NCBI GenBank assembly: GCA_951812925.1
Contig: OX638370.1
Coordinates: 107,646,897-107,710,896 of the forward strand
From: Calliopum simillimum
Taxonomy: Eukaryota > Arthropoda > Insecta > Diptera > Lauxaniidae
Reading direction: 5' to 3'
Length of the DNA stretch: 64,000 nucleotides
Part shown: positions 11,040 to 21,519 of the stretch, one piece after another
Layout: every line of letters starts with the position of its first letter
How positions within the stretch are numbered: position 1 is the stretch's first letter
Notes under the pieces: model-generated
Database searches by the model: none
What the model was told of the DNA's origin: nothing
What the model saw: the letters and a program-made list of their open reading frames with translations, nothing else
Position numbers and translations under genes: made by a program

Positions 11040-11790
11040 TTTTAAGATTGGAATTGAAAATCACTGAGTGGAGGATTTGCACACAGGTTTCTCTACGCAG
11101 TGCAAGTCATTAGACCGATACAGTATCGTTTGCTCTTCTCCTCAGTTGACCGAACATCCAATCAGTACAAGACCACGGATTATTCCAAAACTATTCCATG
11201 GGAGAAATCGACTAGTTCAAATTCTGGTTTTATCACATATAAAGTTCTATTAACGTTTTGTTTTGTTTGTCATTCGAAGTTAACAATTAAGGAGTGGCCG
11301 TACCAAAGAGCCTAAGTACCATTTCGAGACAAAAGTAGTGTCATAACATGAAATGGGTGGCATTTTGTTAGAAATTAATAAAATTGTTTTTTGATTTCAC
11401 TAAAAGTTTTCCTGATAGCGTGAAATTGATGTCATTATGTTGAAAAAATTATAACAGTCAAATAATAGACTACTAGGCACATAAAAAGTATGACATTACT
11501 TTTACCTCGAAATGGTACTTAGGCCCTTTAGTACGGCCACTCCTCAATTATCTCCTGTTATGCAATTGAGACCAGAAAAAGGTCAATTGTCTCGTTTTGC
11601 ATTACATTCGGGCCAGAAAGGAAAAATTTTTTTTATTTTATTTATAAATTTCGAAGAACTTAATTTAATATACAAATTTTACACGAAAACGTCAAAAGGT
11701 TTCATAGACGAATGTGGTGATGACTTTGTTATATATTTCTGAGCATTGTGCTCCGGTTTCAAATCTCAGTACAAATGAATTTTTTTTTTA
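11040..11790. repeat. SINE-like repeat with tRNA-like modules at both ends
   Basis: The left end (about 11055-11130), read on the minus strand, has GTATCGGTCTAATGACTT as an A-box-like element and TGCAAATCCTCC as a worn B box. The right end (about 11690-11780), read on the plus strand, has GGTTTCAAATCTC and then a T run. The core matches the previous copy (TCAATTGTCTC, ATTCGGGCCAGAAA). The two modules face outward. A MITE at 11290-11544 interrupts the core. Confidence 0.5.
11290..11544. mobile_element. 255-bp MITE with AGGAGTGGCC terminal inverted repeats
   Basis: Terminal inverted repeats of about 54 bp begin AGGAGTGGCCGTAC and include CCTAAGTACCATTTCGAG. The copy is flanked by CAATTA on both sides (11284-11289 and 11545-11550), a perfect 6-bp candidate TSD. 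The uninterrupted repeat at 10690-10740 supports an insertion here. No coding capacity. Interior relatives exist at 4318-4496. Confidence 0.85.
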
Positions 11791-11924
11791 AATTTTTTTA
11801 TTATTTTATACATCATGACGGCTAAGTATAATGGGTTAATGTATTCTAAGAAAATGATCCTTGTGTGGTTTCGTTATGATCTTGTGAGAACGAGTTTTGT
11901 CCAAAATGTCGTTTTAGAGTTTTA

Positions 11925-12370
11925 CAGTGGGGTGAAATTGGGAAAATATTTATTATTAGAACTGCTTACTGATTTCATCGATTTTTTTGCTTTCGGGATA
12001 AAATTTTGCTTTTTTAGTTTTCAGCAACTAGTAGTGAAATTGAATAGCAAATATTTCTGTAGTACATACTGACTCAATATTTCCCTGTTTGGGGTGTAAT
12101 TTTTGTACCTTATTAAGAAAAGGGCGAAAATGACCCACATGTGGGGGTTAAACAGGGTTAAAATTGTCTTCAAAAATATTCCCCGCAATATCCTGCATAA
12201 GTTTGCTGAACACATGATACACACCAGATGTAAGGATCATATAGTTAAATTCATCGGTTTAACACAAGAATGCGGTATTTTTGTTCTTTTCATATACAGT
12301 GGAAAAAAAAACTTCAAAAATCGATTAAAAAAAATGTGACGTGCTGGAGAAAAACCACGAGACACGGGTA
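11925..12370 (+). repeat. Dispersed repeat B, copy 3
   Basis: Contains ACAGTGGGGTGAAATTGG (about 11928), GAAAATGACCCACATGTGGG (about 12126), ATATTCC..GCAATATCCTGCATAA and CAGATGTAAGGATC, in the same order as copies 1 and 2. The incidental open frames on both strands differ from copy to copy. Confidence 0.6.
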
Positions 12371-12419
12371 TTTTTTTAACGTCTACTTTAAGAATTTTTT
12401 GGATTTGCTCATGTGTTTT

Positions 12420-12545
12420 TTTTTTGTGTCGAACGGTGAAATCACCGAGTGGAGGATTTGAACCCGGGTCTTTAAACGCAACGCAAGTCTTTAGACCGAT
12501 ACGCTATCGTTTGCTCTTCTTCACAGTTGACAAACTTCCAAACAG
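12420..12545 (-). repeat. tRNA-like module (A box, B box), SINE-related
   Basis: On the minus strand the segment reads AGCGTATCGGTCTAAAGACT (A-box-like) and then CCCGGGTTCAAATCC (B-box-like). The two blocks are about as far apart as in tRNAs with a long variable arm. It is a cleaner version of the left module at 11055-11130. A convincing acceptor stem is not visible, so it is a tRNA-derived repeat end, not a tRNA gene. Confidence 0.55.
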
Positions 12546-12549
12546 TACA

Positions 12550-14510
12550 TATGTACGTAGTCAGTAATATTATAATTTCACTGATACAATCGATATAATT
12601 GGACCCCTTTTGGTACTAATAACGGATTATTCATTACATTCGGACCATTTTTGATACAATTGATAATTAAAGTGGATTCTACATTGTGGTCTACTTACAA
12701 AAAAACTAGATCAAAGATGGGACTATTGAAACAATTGTCTATGCCAGTCCTTCAGGGAAGCTCTTGTTATGTAAGTGCATGTATTGAATAGTTAAAATAT
12801 CAAGACTGATGACAAACATGGTTTTGACTGGTAATTTTTTCAGAGAATAATCCATTTACATAAAAAAAGTTGAAATAAAAGAAAATCGAAAAACTGCTTC
12901 CAAAAATATCAATTCTATTGCGGAAAAAATTTCTGAATAAAATCATTCTACTGTCTAAACTAGACAGCATAGCGCACCAAACTGACTGATGGACTAACTG
13001 GCTGGCTGGCTGGCAGGCAGACAAGAAAGCTGATAAGCTTGAGACAAAGTTGCGCTGCTGATTACGTTTATTCTATTTGTGTATCTGCTGGAATTTTCAT
13101 TTTTCTGTGGGTTTTTTTTATTGTTTTTTTGCTACAGATTTCCTCATTATCTGCGCTCTAACATCACTTTTCATTCATGACAAGCGAAGCAAGCGTTTGG
13201 ATTACGGCAAAAATAGAGAAAAATAAAAAGTAATTCTTCGAGTAATAGATAAAGATACTAACAGCAAAAAAATACAGATTGAAAAAAAAAACGAAAGAAA
13301 ACACCTACAAGTGCTCATCGTAAAAGCGCAAAATGACATTTAATGAGAATTTAATGAAAGCAATTTACGTGAAGAAAACGAAAAAAAATCCATTTCACAT
13401 GCGAAAATTACATGAAAAGTTGAAGCAGCGCAAACTTGCAAAGTTACTCCTACAGATTTTTTTTTTTTTGCCTCAACTGCGTCTTCTACTTACAATAATC
13501 GATTTTACAATATCGTCATCATCGTATTTTTGTGTCACAAAATACATCTTCTCTGCTCTTAATGGTTTGTGTCTAACTGTGCTCCTGCCGCCACCATACA
13601 GTTTATCAACTCCTTTTTCCTTTTTTTTTTTGTTATTTCCTTCGGACATTTCAAGCACATTTGGGGATATTTCGGAAATTGATGTATCTCAAGTGTATTT
13701 CAAGCGCTTTGAAATTTAAGCTGTGCATTATTTTAAGGGGTAGATATTTCATTTCATTTTCTTTTTATTTTGCGCTTTTTTCATGAAATCCTTTTTATTA
13801 CTTTTTTTGTGTTTAGTGCTTTTTTTGCTTTGCTTTCGTTGCCATTTTCTATGTTATCTATTACCATTAGAGTTTTATTGCAAGATTTTTTTATTTAATT
13901 TTTTTTTTTGTTTCATTTAAGAATCAAAATGACGTCGTTTTGCAGTTTCTCAACTTCAACTTTTTGGCTACAATGTAAATTTTGTATAGCAAAAAAAAAA
14001 TAAAAAAATTCACATTAGCTGAAAGAAAAATCTTTCTTAGGATTACTTTATCTGTTCTTAGTCTTGAAACTGACTTTTTTTGCGTTTGGAGTTTTTAAGA
14101 CACTTTTTGTCATGGCTCCTTGATTTTTATAAACTGTCACTTCAAGTGGAATATGAAATGCATTTTCTCAACTATACGCAATCTTAAAAGATGACTTTGT
14201 AAGTTTTAAAAAAAAAGTCTTTTGCCGCCATACGATTAGAATCAGGAAAGGGTTAGTTACCAAATGTCACTGCAGCTTAAAAAACCTATTGTAAAAATCC
14301 TGTTAAGACTTACATAGGAATCAATCCATAGGCGAATGGCATAACGAATGTCTAAGGAATCACTTGAATGTACATAAGTATATATTTGCATATGGACTTA
14401 AGACATACTCCAGATAGTGAGTCAAGCGATTCAAAATTCACGTGACTAAAGTTCCTTCTAAGTCTAAGCTCAAGTGGTGAACACACGCAAAAGAAACGAA
14501 AGACTTTTTC
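12550..14510. other. Spacer with a CTGG tract and poly-T runs
   Basis: 12600-12660 still resembles the SINE-like core (ATTACATTCGGACC). A CTGG/CAGG run lies at about 12998-13020 without the mini-me core next to it. Poly-T runs occur near 13458, 13620 and 13900. The 128-residue open frame 13333-13719 is low-complexity and unsupported. Confidence 0.5.
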
Positions 14511-14512
14511 TT

Positions 14513-14902
14513 TTATATCATGGTCTTTACAATTCTACAAAAGTGGCCAATGTTTGAGAAACCAAAACGAGATGCATGGATACCCATGACACAATGTCCA
14601 GTAATAGCACCGATTAAGTTCCGTACATGGTGTTTTTCCATTGTTACCAAAAATACTACCTGACGGCCAAACCGATCTAATATGCTTGCAAGCTTGAAGG
14701 TTTGAGCATCTAGAACTAGCAAGCTGAAACATTTATTTTCGATTTTGTCCTTGATTACGCTAATAAGTTTTCTTATTGAAAGGTCAGCCAAAAGGATATT
14801 GTTGTTTAAACCTATTTTAGCCAGTTCGTTAGCAATTTCGTTGCCTGGGCGGTGTCTCATGAGAGATCCCGAAACAGTCCGTATAACTTTTCTGTGCAGC
14901 AT
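14513..14902 (-). pseudogene. Non-LTR retrotransposon, RNase H end and C-terminal domain remnant
   Basis: The minus-strand frame (129 codons) reads RHRPGNEIANELAKIGLNN, which matches the end of the retrotransposon RNase H domain (GNExAxxLA; this domain removes element RNA from the hybrid). About 75 residues later comes AITGHCVMGIHASRFGF, the conserved block ahead of the C-terminal cysteine/histidine cluster of I/R1-group elements. The cysteine cluster is cut off at about residue 125. The 5' side is cut near 14902, where a T run and a MITE fragment begin. The frame is open but the element is severely truncated. Confidence 0.75.
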
Positions 14903-14930
14903 AAGTAACTGTTTTTTTTTTACATAGCAA

Positions 14931-15096
14931 AAATTTTAGATTAATTTTAAAACCAAAAAGTATTAATATAGAACAATGCCAAAAAAGTAATAATTTTGAA
15001 TAATTTTTATACTTTTTTGGAATAAATTTAAAATTTTTTTGGAAAAAAAATCGGAATTTAGTACCAAAAAAGTTTAAAATCAATACTAAAGAGAAT
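14931..15096 (-). mobile_element. Fragment of an AT-rich MITE (relative of 59930-60158)
   Basis: Starts TACATAGCAAAAATTTTAG and follows the reverse complement of 59930-60158 in order: AATTTTAAAACCAAAAA, GAACAATG.CAAAAAA, TTTTTGGAATAAATTT, ATCGGAATT, AGTACCAAAAAAG, ATCAATACTAA..GAATCAAAA. The far end merges into an RTE fragment at about 15096 and lacks the second terminal repeat. Confidence 0.7.
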
Positions 15097-15405
15097 CAAA
15101 AATGCAAACAGAAGGCTATAGCAAACGAGATCAAGCTGCGCAAATGGGGATGGATTGGTCACACTCTCCGGAAACCACACAGCGAAGTTTGTCGCCAGGC
15201 CCTTGAGTGGAATCCACAAGGCAGTAGAGGACGTGGTAGACCCAAAACCAACTGGAAAAGGTCGTTGGAAAAGGAAATCCAAGAATCGGGAAAATCGTGG
15301 CAAGAGATCAAAGTCATCGCAAGGGATCGTGACAAATGGAGAGATTTCATATTGGCCCTATGCTCCTCCTAGGAGTTAAAGGAGAATACATACATACAAA
15401 GAGCA
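15097..15405 (+). pseudogene. RTE-type retrotransposon 3' end (open C-terminal frame)
   Basis: The frame is open from 15097 to the TAG at 15370-15372: KLRKWGWIGHTLRKPHSEV, QALEWNPQGSRGRGRPKTNW, KSWQEIKVIARDRDKWRDF, ILALCSS. The WIGH..LR / ALEWNPQG / GRPK.TW / ARDR..W series is the well-known extreme C-terminus of RTE-type reverse transcriptases. The copy ends in GGAGAATACATACATAC, a short (CATA)n tail typical of RTE elements. The catalytic part is absent (5' truncation). Of four copies in the window, this is the only one with an undisturbed frame. Confidence 0.85.
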
Positions 15406-15429
15406 TCAAAAGTAAAAAAACTAAAATAT

Positions 15430-16530
15430 AATTTTATAGTGTGTGCTTGGAAACATTTGGCATTAATGTTCCCCAGAGTGTGGTCCCAGCCTTCTTGAAC
15501 TGTCCGGCCAATTGCCTAAGTAAAACTTTAAAAAACTCCAAGGTGGGCCGCAGACTAGAGTAGATTCAACAAGTAGTGTTGATGATCCTTTCCTATCGAG
15601 CTCATCTGCAGTTACATTACGCACAATTCCACTGTGTCCAGGTACCCAAATGAGATAAACCTTATTTCGGAGACGAGTCTAATTAGTACTTAGTTTAAAC
15701 ACTCATCATTACATCCATGTTATTTTGCTGTCTGATAGAATATAGATATTTTTTCCACTGGGAAGCCTTCTTTTATTATAACTAAGCCAAAGCTCAATTG
15801 CATGTACTTTCAGCTGAAATAATAAGTTTTTTTGGCTCATTATTGCAAATATGTTTTCATGCACTCTGACCCTATATACAGCAGCGCCAACTCCCTTGTT
15901 CGTTTACCACAGCTGTTAACCACAAAGGTCGTCTCTTTTTCCAGGTTTTTTTTCGCTGGAAAAAAACGTGAAAGTTTTACAGAAACTTATATTTGGGTAT
16001 GCTGTAATATTGTTAGTGTTCGCCTCCTTCCCTGCCAACCTCTAACCAATAGAATAAATTTCGCTGTGAATTTCAGCGCTTCCTTATTTATTTATTTCCA
16101 GATGTAAGGAAGGTAAGTCAAGCGCTACTTCCAAGGCAGCGATTGGAATGGTTTTCATAGCTACGGTTACTGAAATGCAAGCCATTCTTTGTACTTAATT
16201 TGCAGAGTTTGATTTATGCTGAATTTGTCGCACTCTTTTATACCATATGGATGCTTCATAAGTAACAATGGCTATGCTTAGGCTGAGTTTTTGCCTAAAG
16301 GCTCTTACTGGTCCACAGCGCTAGTCTTGCGTACCGGACTATATTTTCTAGATGAGTGTTACAAGTGAGCTATTCATCTAAAACTACAGCAATATATTTG
16401 GTATATAAAATAATGGTATAACAACTCCGTTGAAAACAGGTTCCATGAAGATTTTGCTTTTTTTTCTGAGTATGGATATATTTAGCTTTTTGGTATTAAG
16501 TACTCGCACCATGCGGCTACTAAGCAAAGT
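15430..16530 (-). pseudogene. I/R1-group non-LTR retrotransposon, RT end plus RNase H remnant
   Basis: Minus strand, from high to low coordinate. At about 16330-16080 lies the C-terminal RT block with YEASIWYKRVRQIQHKS and VQRMACISVTVAMKTIPIAA. At about 15903-15715 lies RNase H with GVGAAVYRV, the acidic position in VHAIELWLSYN and NIYILSDSK. After a frameshift, WVPGHSGI and NVTADELDRKG follow (about 15660-15590), then a tail down to 15430. Several stops interrupt the RT part. The order RT then RNase H on one strand shows a single element. It is distinct from the 14513-14902 relic, because both contain their own RNase H end. Confidence 0.8.
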
Positions 16531-16534
16531 GTCT

Positions 16535-17349
16535 CGTGAAGTCTGAATGAGATTGTGTCAAAATAATTACCTTAAATAAAGATTGCAATATTTTTCTAAC
16601 TTTAAAATTGCTTTATTATGGTTTTGTGTGTTTTAAAAAGCTATTTCAAGCGTTGCAAATGTGATTCCCTCAAAAACACCATTTCGAAATTAATAACTCC
16701 AATTGCTAATTCCAACTTCCAACTGGCACTTCCTGCCGCCGCTCACATATTGAATTGCCTATTAAAATTTTTTATATTGTTTTCCACATCATTTTACACA
16801 CCTATTTTTAAAATTACGTGTAGCAATTTAAAAATATTTTCATTAGAGCTATCGTGAATTATATTTATTTTTAGTAATATTTTCTATTTATTCAATTTTG
16901 AATTGTAGCCATATGGGCGCCGTATGTGAACAATATATTTTAAATACCGTCTAGTAACAATAATAAACTATATACATATATTTAAGTATATATAGCACGA
17001 GAGATGAAATATTTTTGCCAACAATTTACAGGCATGTTTTTACATACCAACTCACACCTTCGAAATTTAATAAAAAAAATAAAAAATTTATGACATTTAC
17101 GATTGGCAAAAAGAGTTGTCTTAAATTATGAAAAATAAAATCAAGAATGTGAAAAGTGAGAGCCAAACATGGAAACTAAACACAAAAAGAGAATTCTGCA
17201 CAGGGGCGTACATATAGGGTGGTTTCTCAGGGGTCCTCCCCCGAAATTTGTAATTATCTTGCAAAAAGACGTATGAGTAACGTTTATTTCCTCATATGTG
17301 TACAAAAATAACAAAGAGGGGGTCACTCTGATTAAAAATACTGCGATGT
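16535..17349. other. Spacer without a recognised gene
   Basis: AT-rich, with only short open frames and no assigned repeat. Confidence 0.45.
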
Positions 17350-17432
17350 CTGTATTTATTCTCCTGTAAGTCCTAGGAGGAGCATAGGACCAATTCTTAT
17401 ATTTCCTTATCCAGCTACCTTTTCCAGGTGGT
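17350..17432 (-). pseudogene. RTE-type retrotransposon 3' end, short copy
   Basis: The minus strand matches the last 80 bases of the 15.1-kb copy: TGGAAAAGGTAGCTGG, then a deletion, then TCCTCCTAGGAC and GGAGAATA. Most of the coding block between GRPK and the terminal ALCSS is deleted. Confidence 0.7.
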
Positions 17433-17439
17433 TATCAGT

Positions 17440-17565
17440 CTACCAAAATTTTGACGAACAATATTGGTTCCAATTATAGGAAAATCATTCCTAACTATGC
17501 ATGTTTCCTGCGATTTTCGTTTTTTGATCCGTGCTTCATTAGTATAATTATCTCAGCAACGCCCC
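17440..17565 (-). repeat. Dispersed repeat C, copy 1
   Basis: Shares TTTTGACGAAC.ATATTGG, TCCTAACTATGCATGTTTC and a GATCC.TGCTTCATTAGTAT block with the reverse complement of 56590-56790. It directly abuts an RTE 3' end, as copy 3 does. Confidence 0.6.
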
Positions 17566-17569
17566 ACGC

Positions 17570-20090
17570 AGTAAGCTCTGCTGAAAATAGTAGCAAAATT
17601 CACTATGGAGTTATGCGTATGACAAATACCACATCCGATTTCCCACTTCGGAATGGAGACGTTATTTATTAACTAGACTATTTTGATCAATCGATTGTGG
17701 ATGTTAATTTTCATAAGTTTTCCTTCTTTAGGACCATATCTTTTTGCAATACCAAATGGCTCAACTACACCACTTCTAGTGAGTACTATTACATTGTTTT
17801 TCCAGCCTAAGGGTAAAAATTGATTTGTGTGGTCGATCCGAAAATTTTGATCATCTTTTTGCAATGTTTCTGGCAAGCTTGCACTAAAATTGTTATTGCT
17901 GCGAATGGTACCAAAAAAATACAAAACTTATAATTTTATCGGTGTCTTTCCAGCTAGTAAGGATAGTGAATTTTGACTTACTGGAAACAGAATATGAAGC
18001 CACTTACCACTTACAAAACATATGAAATGATAAAAATACCGACTTACTGGTACAAAAAATTAATTTGAGTTTGAAAATAAGTAAGTACAACCATTTTTAT
18101 AGTAAATACTGCACGAATAATTGTCAAAACCTTATAAAATGGAGTTAAACGAAACTTACGAAAAGACATAACATATTGGCCCACTGGTAAGTGAAATTAC
18201 CACCCAACTTTTCACCTGTATGAATAATACAGGGTGATTTATGGATGATTCCACTAATACACATTTGAAAGATTGCATCAAGCGCTATCTGAATAACAAA
18301 CAATGTTATAAAAAATATTTTTAAAAACATTTTTGTTTTTATATTAGATAGTATATGATTTTTAGTCCTTCAGGAAAACTCATCTGGCAGGAGAGAGGAG
18401 GTTGCAAAAAATATTTCTTTAAATTTTTTTTAGTAAATAATCCATTTATCATGATAAATTTATAATAAAAAAAATATTACCCATATATGAGCCCATGCGC
18501 CAAATTGGAGAGCTGGTAAATGAAATTACTGGTTGGGCAAAAATGGGTTAAATAAATCTTAAATTTTCTGAAGCACCTTTTGGGCATATCTTAAATTCAA
18601 AAGATTTATTTTGTATCTGCTTCCGCAATATATAAAAGAATGATTTGTCCACTGTGCCGCTATTAAGCGCTATTTTGCATATGTTTTATTTCAAAATTGT
18701 TATCTGTATGTATATATTAATGTACGAGTATATGTGTGTGTATTTCACATATGTACGAGTAGGTGTGTCTGTACTGAACTAAATTAAAACGCGACAGTTT
18801 TTCATATATTTTTTTTTTTTTTTTTTTGATTTTGTTGTGATTAAAATTTTTTTTTTAAATTTCTTGTCTAAATTAACGTTTTTATTATTGCTGCTATTGT
18901 TGTTCTTTGTGTGAATTTTTCTTTCTTTTTGTTTGTGTTTTTTTTTTTTTTTTTGTTATTATTGTTGTTGTTATTGCTGTATCTTTTTGTCTTATGTTAG
19001 TTGACTGCAGACAAGAATTTATTGTTTTTGTTGTTTATTCTTCTGATGTTTACTTTCAGATAAGACTATGGAAGAAATTTTTATTTAAGATATGAAAAGA
19101 TTTTGATATGAAAGCAAACATTTTTTTCAAATCATTTTTTTTTTTTTTTTCATAAAAAAGCTTTGCTGTGCTTCTTGAAAAAATTCAAAAAATTGGAAGA
19201 ACTCATAACATTCATTATGTATGTTTAGGTTAAATAGGGGTTAATTACATTTACTTATAAGCTCTTTAATGTTTAAATTACAAATGTTGTTTATCCGTTC
19301 CGTTTTTTTTTTATTTATTTTATTTTAAAGGTGAAAAGACTAACCAAATTGAAAAAAAAAATTTTAAAGAAATTGGATAATACCTATCAAAAAACCGATT
19401 TATAGTCGATTATGTTTGTTATATATTAATATATCTTGGGTAAACGATAACACAGGCAAAACAAATTTAAAAAAAAAAGGAGCGAACATATAAGTAGACA
19501 TATGAATCCTTACGTAATTTTTGACACCGAATCCAAATCCAAGGTTAGAATTGCTTATATACCAAGATTTTGAGATATCCTTGCTTTAATTTTCAGAAAG
19601 CGCTTTTTTCAGGCTTAATGCGCAGTTAAGGTCCAATTGGAAAAGTTTGAAGTTATATTTTGATAAGGAAGATTATGGCTATCCAACATTAGAAAAAAAA
19701 AATTATACCTCTTCCTGAAAGTGCACCGTAAGCCAGAAAACAGTACTTTCTGCAACTTCAATCAAAGATATCTCTAAATTTTGCCGGTATTAAATAGGAG
19801 CCTGCACAAGACATCTTGAAACACAGTGTACTTTTCTTTACTTGCACATTTTATACAGAACTGAAGTATTTGATTCAAAAAATTCAAGTTTCGAATCTTC
19901 TTTGCTAACTGATTTCGTTTTGACACTGGAGTGCGATGTCTTGTTTTATCGCTGTCAAACAAAAACTTGATTCTAATAAATACTTCAGTGTACTGTATTT
20001 CATACAAATAAATACTTCAGGTGAGCACAACATGTAGAAGTAGAAAAACTGCAGTAAAACTTGTGATATGGTTATACTTACTAAGTAGTT
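17570..20090. other. Spacer with poly-T runs
   Basis: Long T runs at about 18810-18828, 18938-18954 and 19137-19151. The phrase CTGGTAAGTGAAATTAC (18184) recurs as CTGGTAAATGAAATTAC (18513). No gene is supported on either strand. Confidence 0.5.
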
Positions 20091-20094
20091 GCAA

Positions 20095-20170
20095 CGCATT
20101 GGTAATCCAAGACATAAGACATAATCGTCCGTTTGAAGATCAAGTTCGTAAGAAAAATTACATTTTGCAG
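20095..20170 (+). pseudogene. Tiny Jockey-like C-terminal remnant
   Basis: The bases AAGACATAATCGTCCGTTTG and the next 30 bases match 6330-6375 of the Jockey-like relic (the RHNRMFEDQVHR segment, here RHNRPFEDQVRKKNY). Only about 70 bases remain before the MITE at 20192. Confidence 0.6.
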
Positions 20171-20191
20171 CAAACACTTCTAGTACAGAAT

Positions 20192-20549
20192 TAGTGATGA
20201 GCAGAATTAGTCTTGTTCTTGGTCTTAGTAATTTTTTGATCGCTGATATTTTTGCAAGACCAAGACTGCTATGGTCTTGGTTTTGGTCTTAATCACGATA
20301 AACGTCAAGACCAAGACTGCTTTTCAGTTTTTGTTATTTGTGGTTAATAGGTGTTCCAAACCCGTTTCGATGATAAAATCATTCCTCAATTTGAAATTCG
20401 GCATCTTAAAAACCCAACTGCTTTGGAAAACTAAGTTTCCGAAATTTTGAATGCTCAATAATCTTTAGAAATTTTTTCAACACCAAGACCAAAACTTAGA
20501 CCAAGATTTAATGGCTGCTATGGTCTTGGTCTTGCTTTGACCATCACTA
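20192..20549. mobile_element. hAT-like MITE with iterated AAGACCAAGAC
   Basis: The ends read TAGTGATGA and CCATCACTA and are flanked by TACAGAAT / TGCAGAAT (20184-20191 and 20550-20557), a candidate 8-bp TSD with one mismatch. Eight-base duplications and a TAGNGATG start fit the hAT superfamily. The body repeats AAGACCAAGAC and its complement GTCTTGGTCTT about ten times at subterminal positions, a pattern typical of transposase-binding arrays. No coding sequence. Confidence 0.8.
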
Positions 20550-20582
20550 TGCAGAATATACACTGAACTGAACTGAAGCAAA

Positions 20583-21518
20583 TTTTTTATTTTTTTTTTT
20601 TTTAATGCTTGAATTCATTTATTGAATTTTCTCATCTTAGGAGACTAACAATAAGTCTAAAAATCTTAATCTTAAATAACGTTATTATGCATAATTAATC
20701 TTATATTGTATATAATTTAGTGTTCAATGTGTCTCCAGAGTTAATAGGGACTTGTACATCCTAGAAGTTCGGTAAGCGCGCAGAAGAACGCAGCTGTTGT
20801 ACGTTCAGTCTTCTCACAAACATGCCGCCCGCCTAGCAGGATGTTTGAATGAAAAGAACTCCATACCAATTTGCGCCAGTAGTTCCGGCTGCATGTGTAG
20901 CAGGAACAAGAAATATAAGAAAGAGTACGCGCCAGATACCGGCTGCATAGAGAAAGTATGCGCTAGATACCGGCTGCATATAAAATTTAGAATTCAGTCA
21001 GCTCAGCATAGCTTATTGCTAACGATATTCATAGCAGGACGATCCTTTCTTTTTAGTCTGGAGAAATTTTCTAAATTTTTTAACCTCCGTGCCAATGGAT
21101 TAGGATGATACAGCAATCTTGCAACGTAACTTTGCTTGTTTTTGTTGATTTCGTCTTTGACCAAGGGGATGCAAAGGTCCCGATGTATGTTTTCGTTCCG
21201 TATATACCATGAAGCACCTGTCATGATTCTTAAAATTTTTGACTGAGTCCGTTGTATTAGTTCAATGTTCGAGGAGCTGGCGTTACCCCATAACTGTATA
21301 CCATACAACCAAATTGGCTTGATGATGGATTGATATAAAAGAATTTTATATTCAAGTTTCAGATGGGACCGATGATTTATGAGCCAGTGTAGACTGGAGG
21401 CTTTGAAACGAGACAGTTCTGTGAAGTATTTGTTTTTTCTTTTCGTGATAACAAATTTTTGGAACTGCATTTTTCTGAAAACAACATTTTGATGCATTAA
21501 ATTTATGTTAAATAGCAA
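20583..21518 (-). pseudogene. Jockey-like non-LTR retrotransposon, RT C-terminal remnant with poly-A
   Basis: The minus-strand frame of 171 codons (21518-21003) reads SSLHWLINHRSHLKLEYKIL, then LYQSIIKPIWLYGIQLWGNA, then IQRTQSKILRIMTGASWYI, the C-terminal RT region of Jockey-clade elements. A 3' UTR of about 400 bp follows, with a duplicated GCTAGATACCGGCTGCATA-type segment (20930-20985) and a terminal poly-A (the T run at 20590-20604 on the plus strand). The RT palm is missing (5' truncation at about 21518). The frame is undamaged, so this is one of the younger relics here. A plus-strand frame at 20797-21108 is its shadow. Confidence 0.85.
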
Positions 21519-21519
21519 A

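Noticed and set aside
12998..13020. CTGG tract as another mini-me
   Set aside because: No core (GGACATGGCTATATCGA) or other mini-me part is adjacent.
13333..13719. 128-residue open frame as a gene
   Set aside because: Its middle and end are T-run and serine/leucine-rich low complexity, no family is recognisable, and an opposite-strand frame overlaps it.
20797..21108. 103-residue plus-strand frame
   Set aside because: Shadow of the Jockey-like reverse transcriptase and its 3' UTR on the minus strand.
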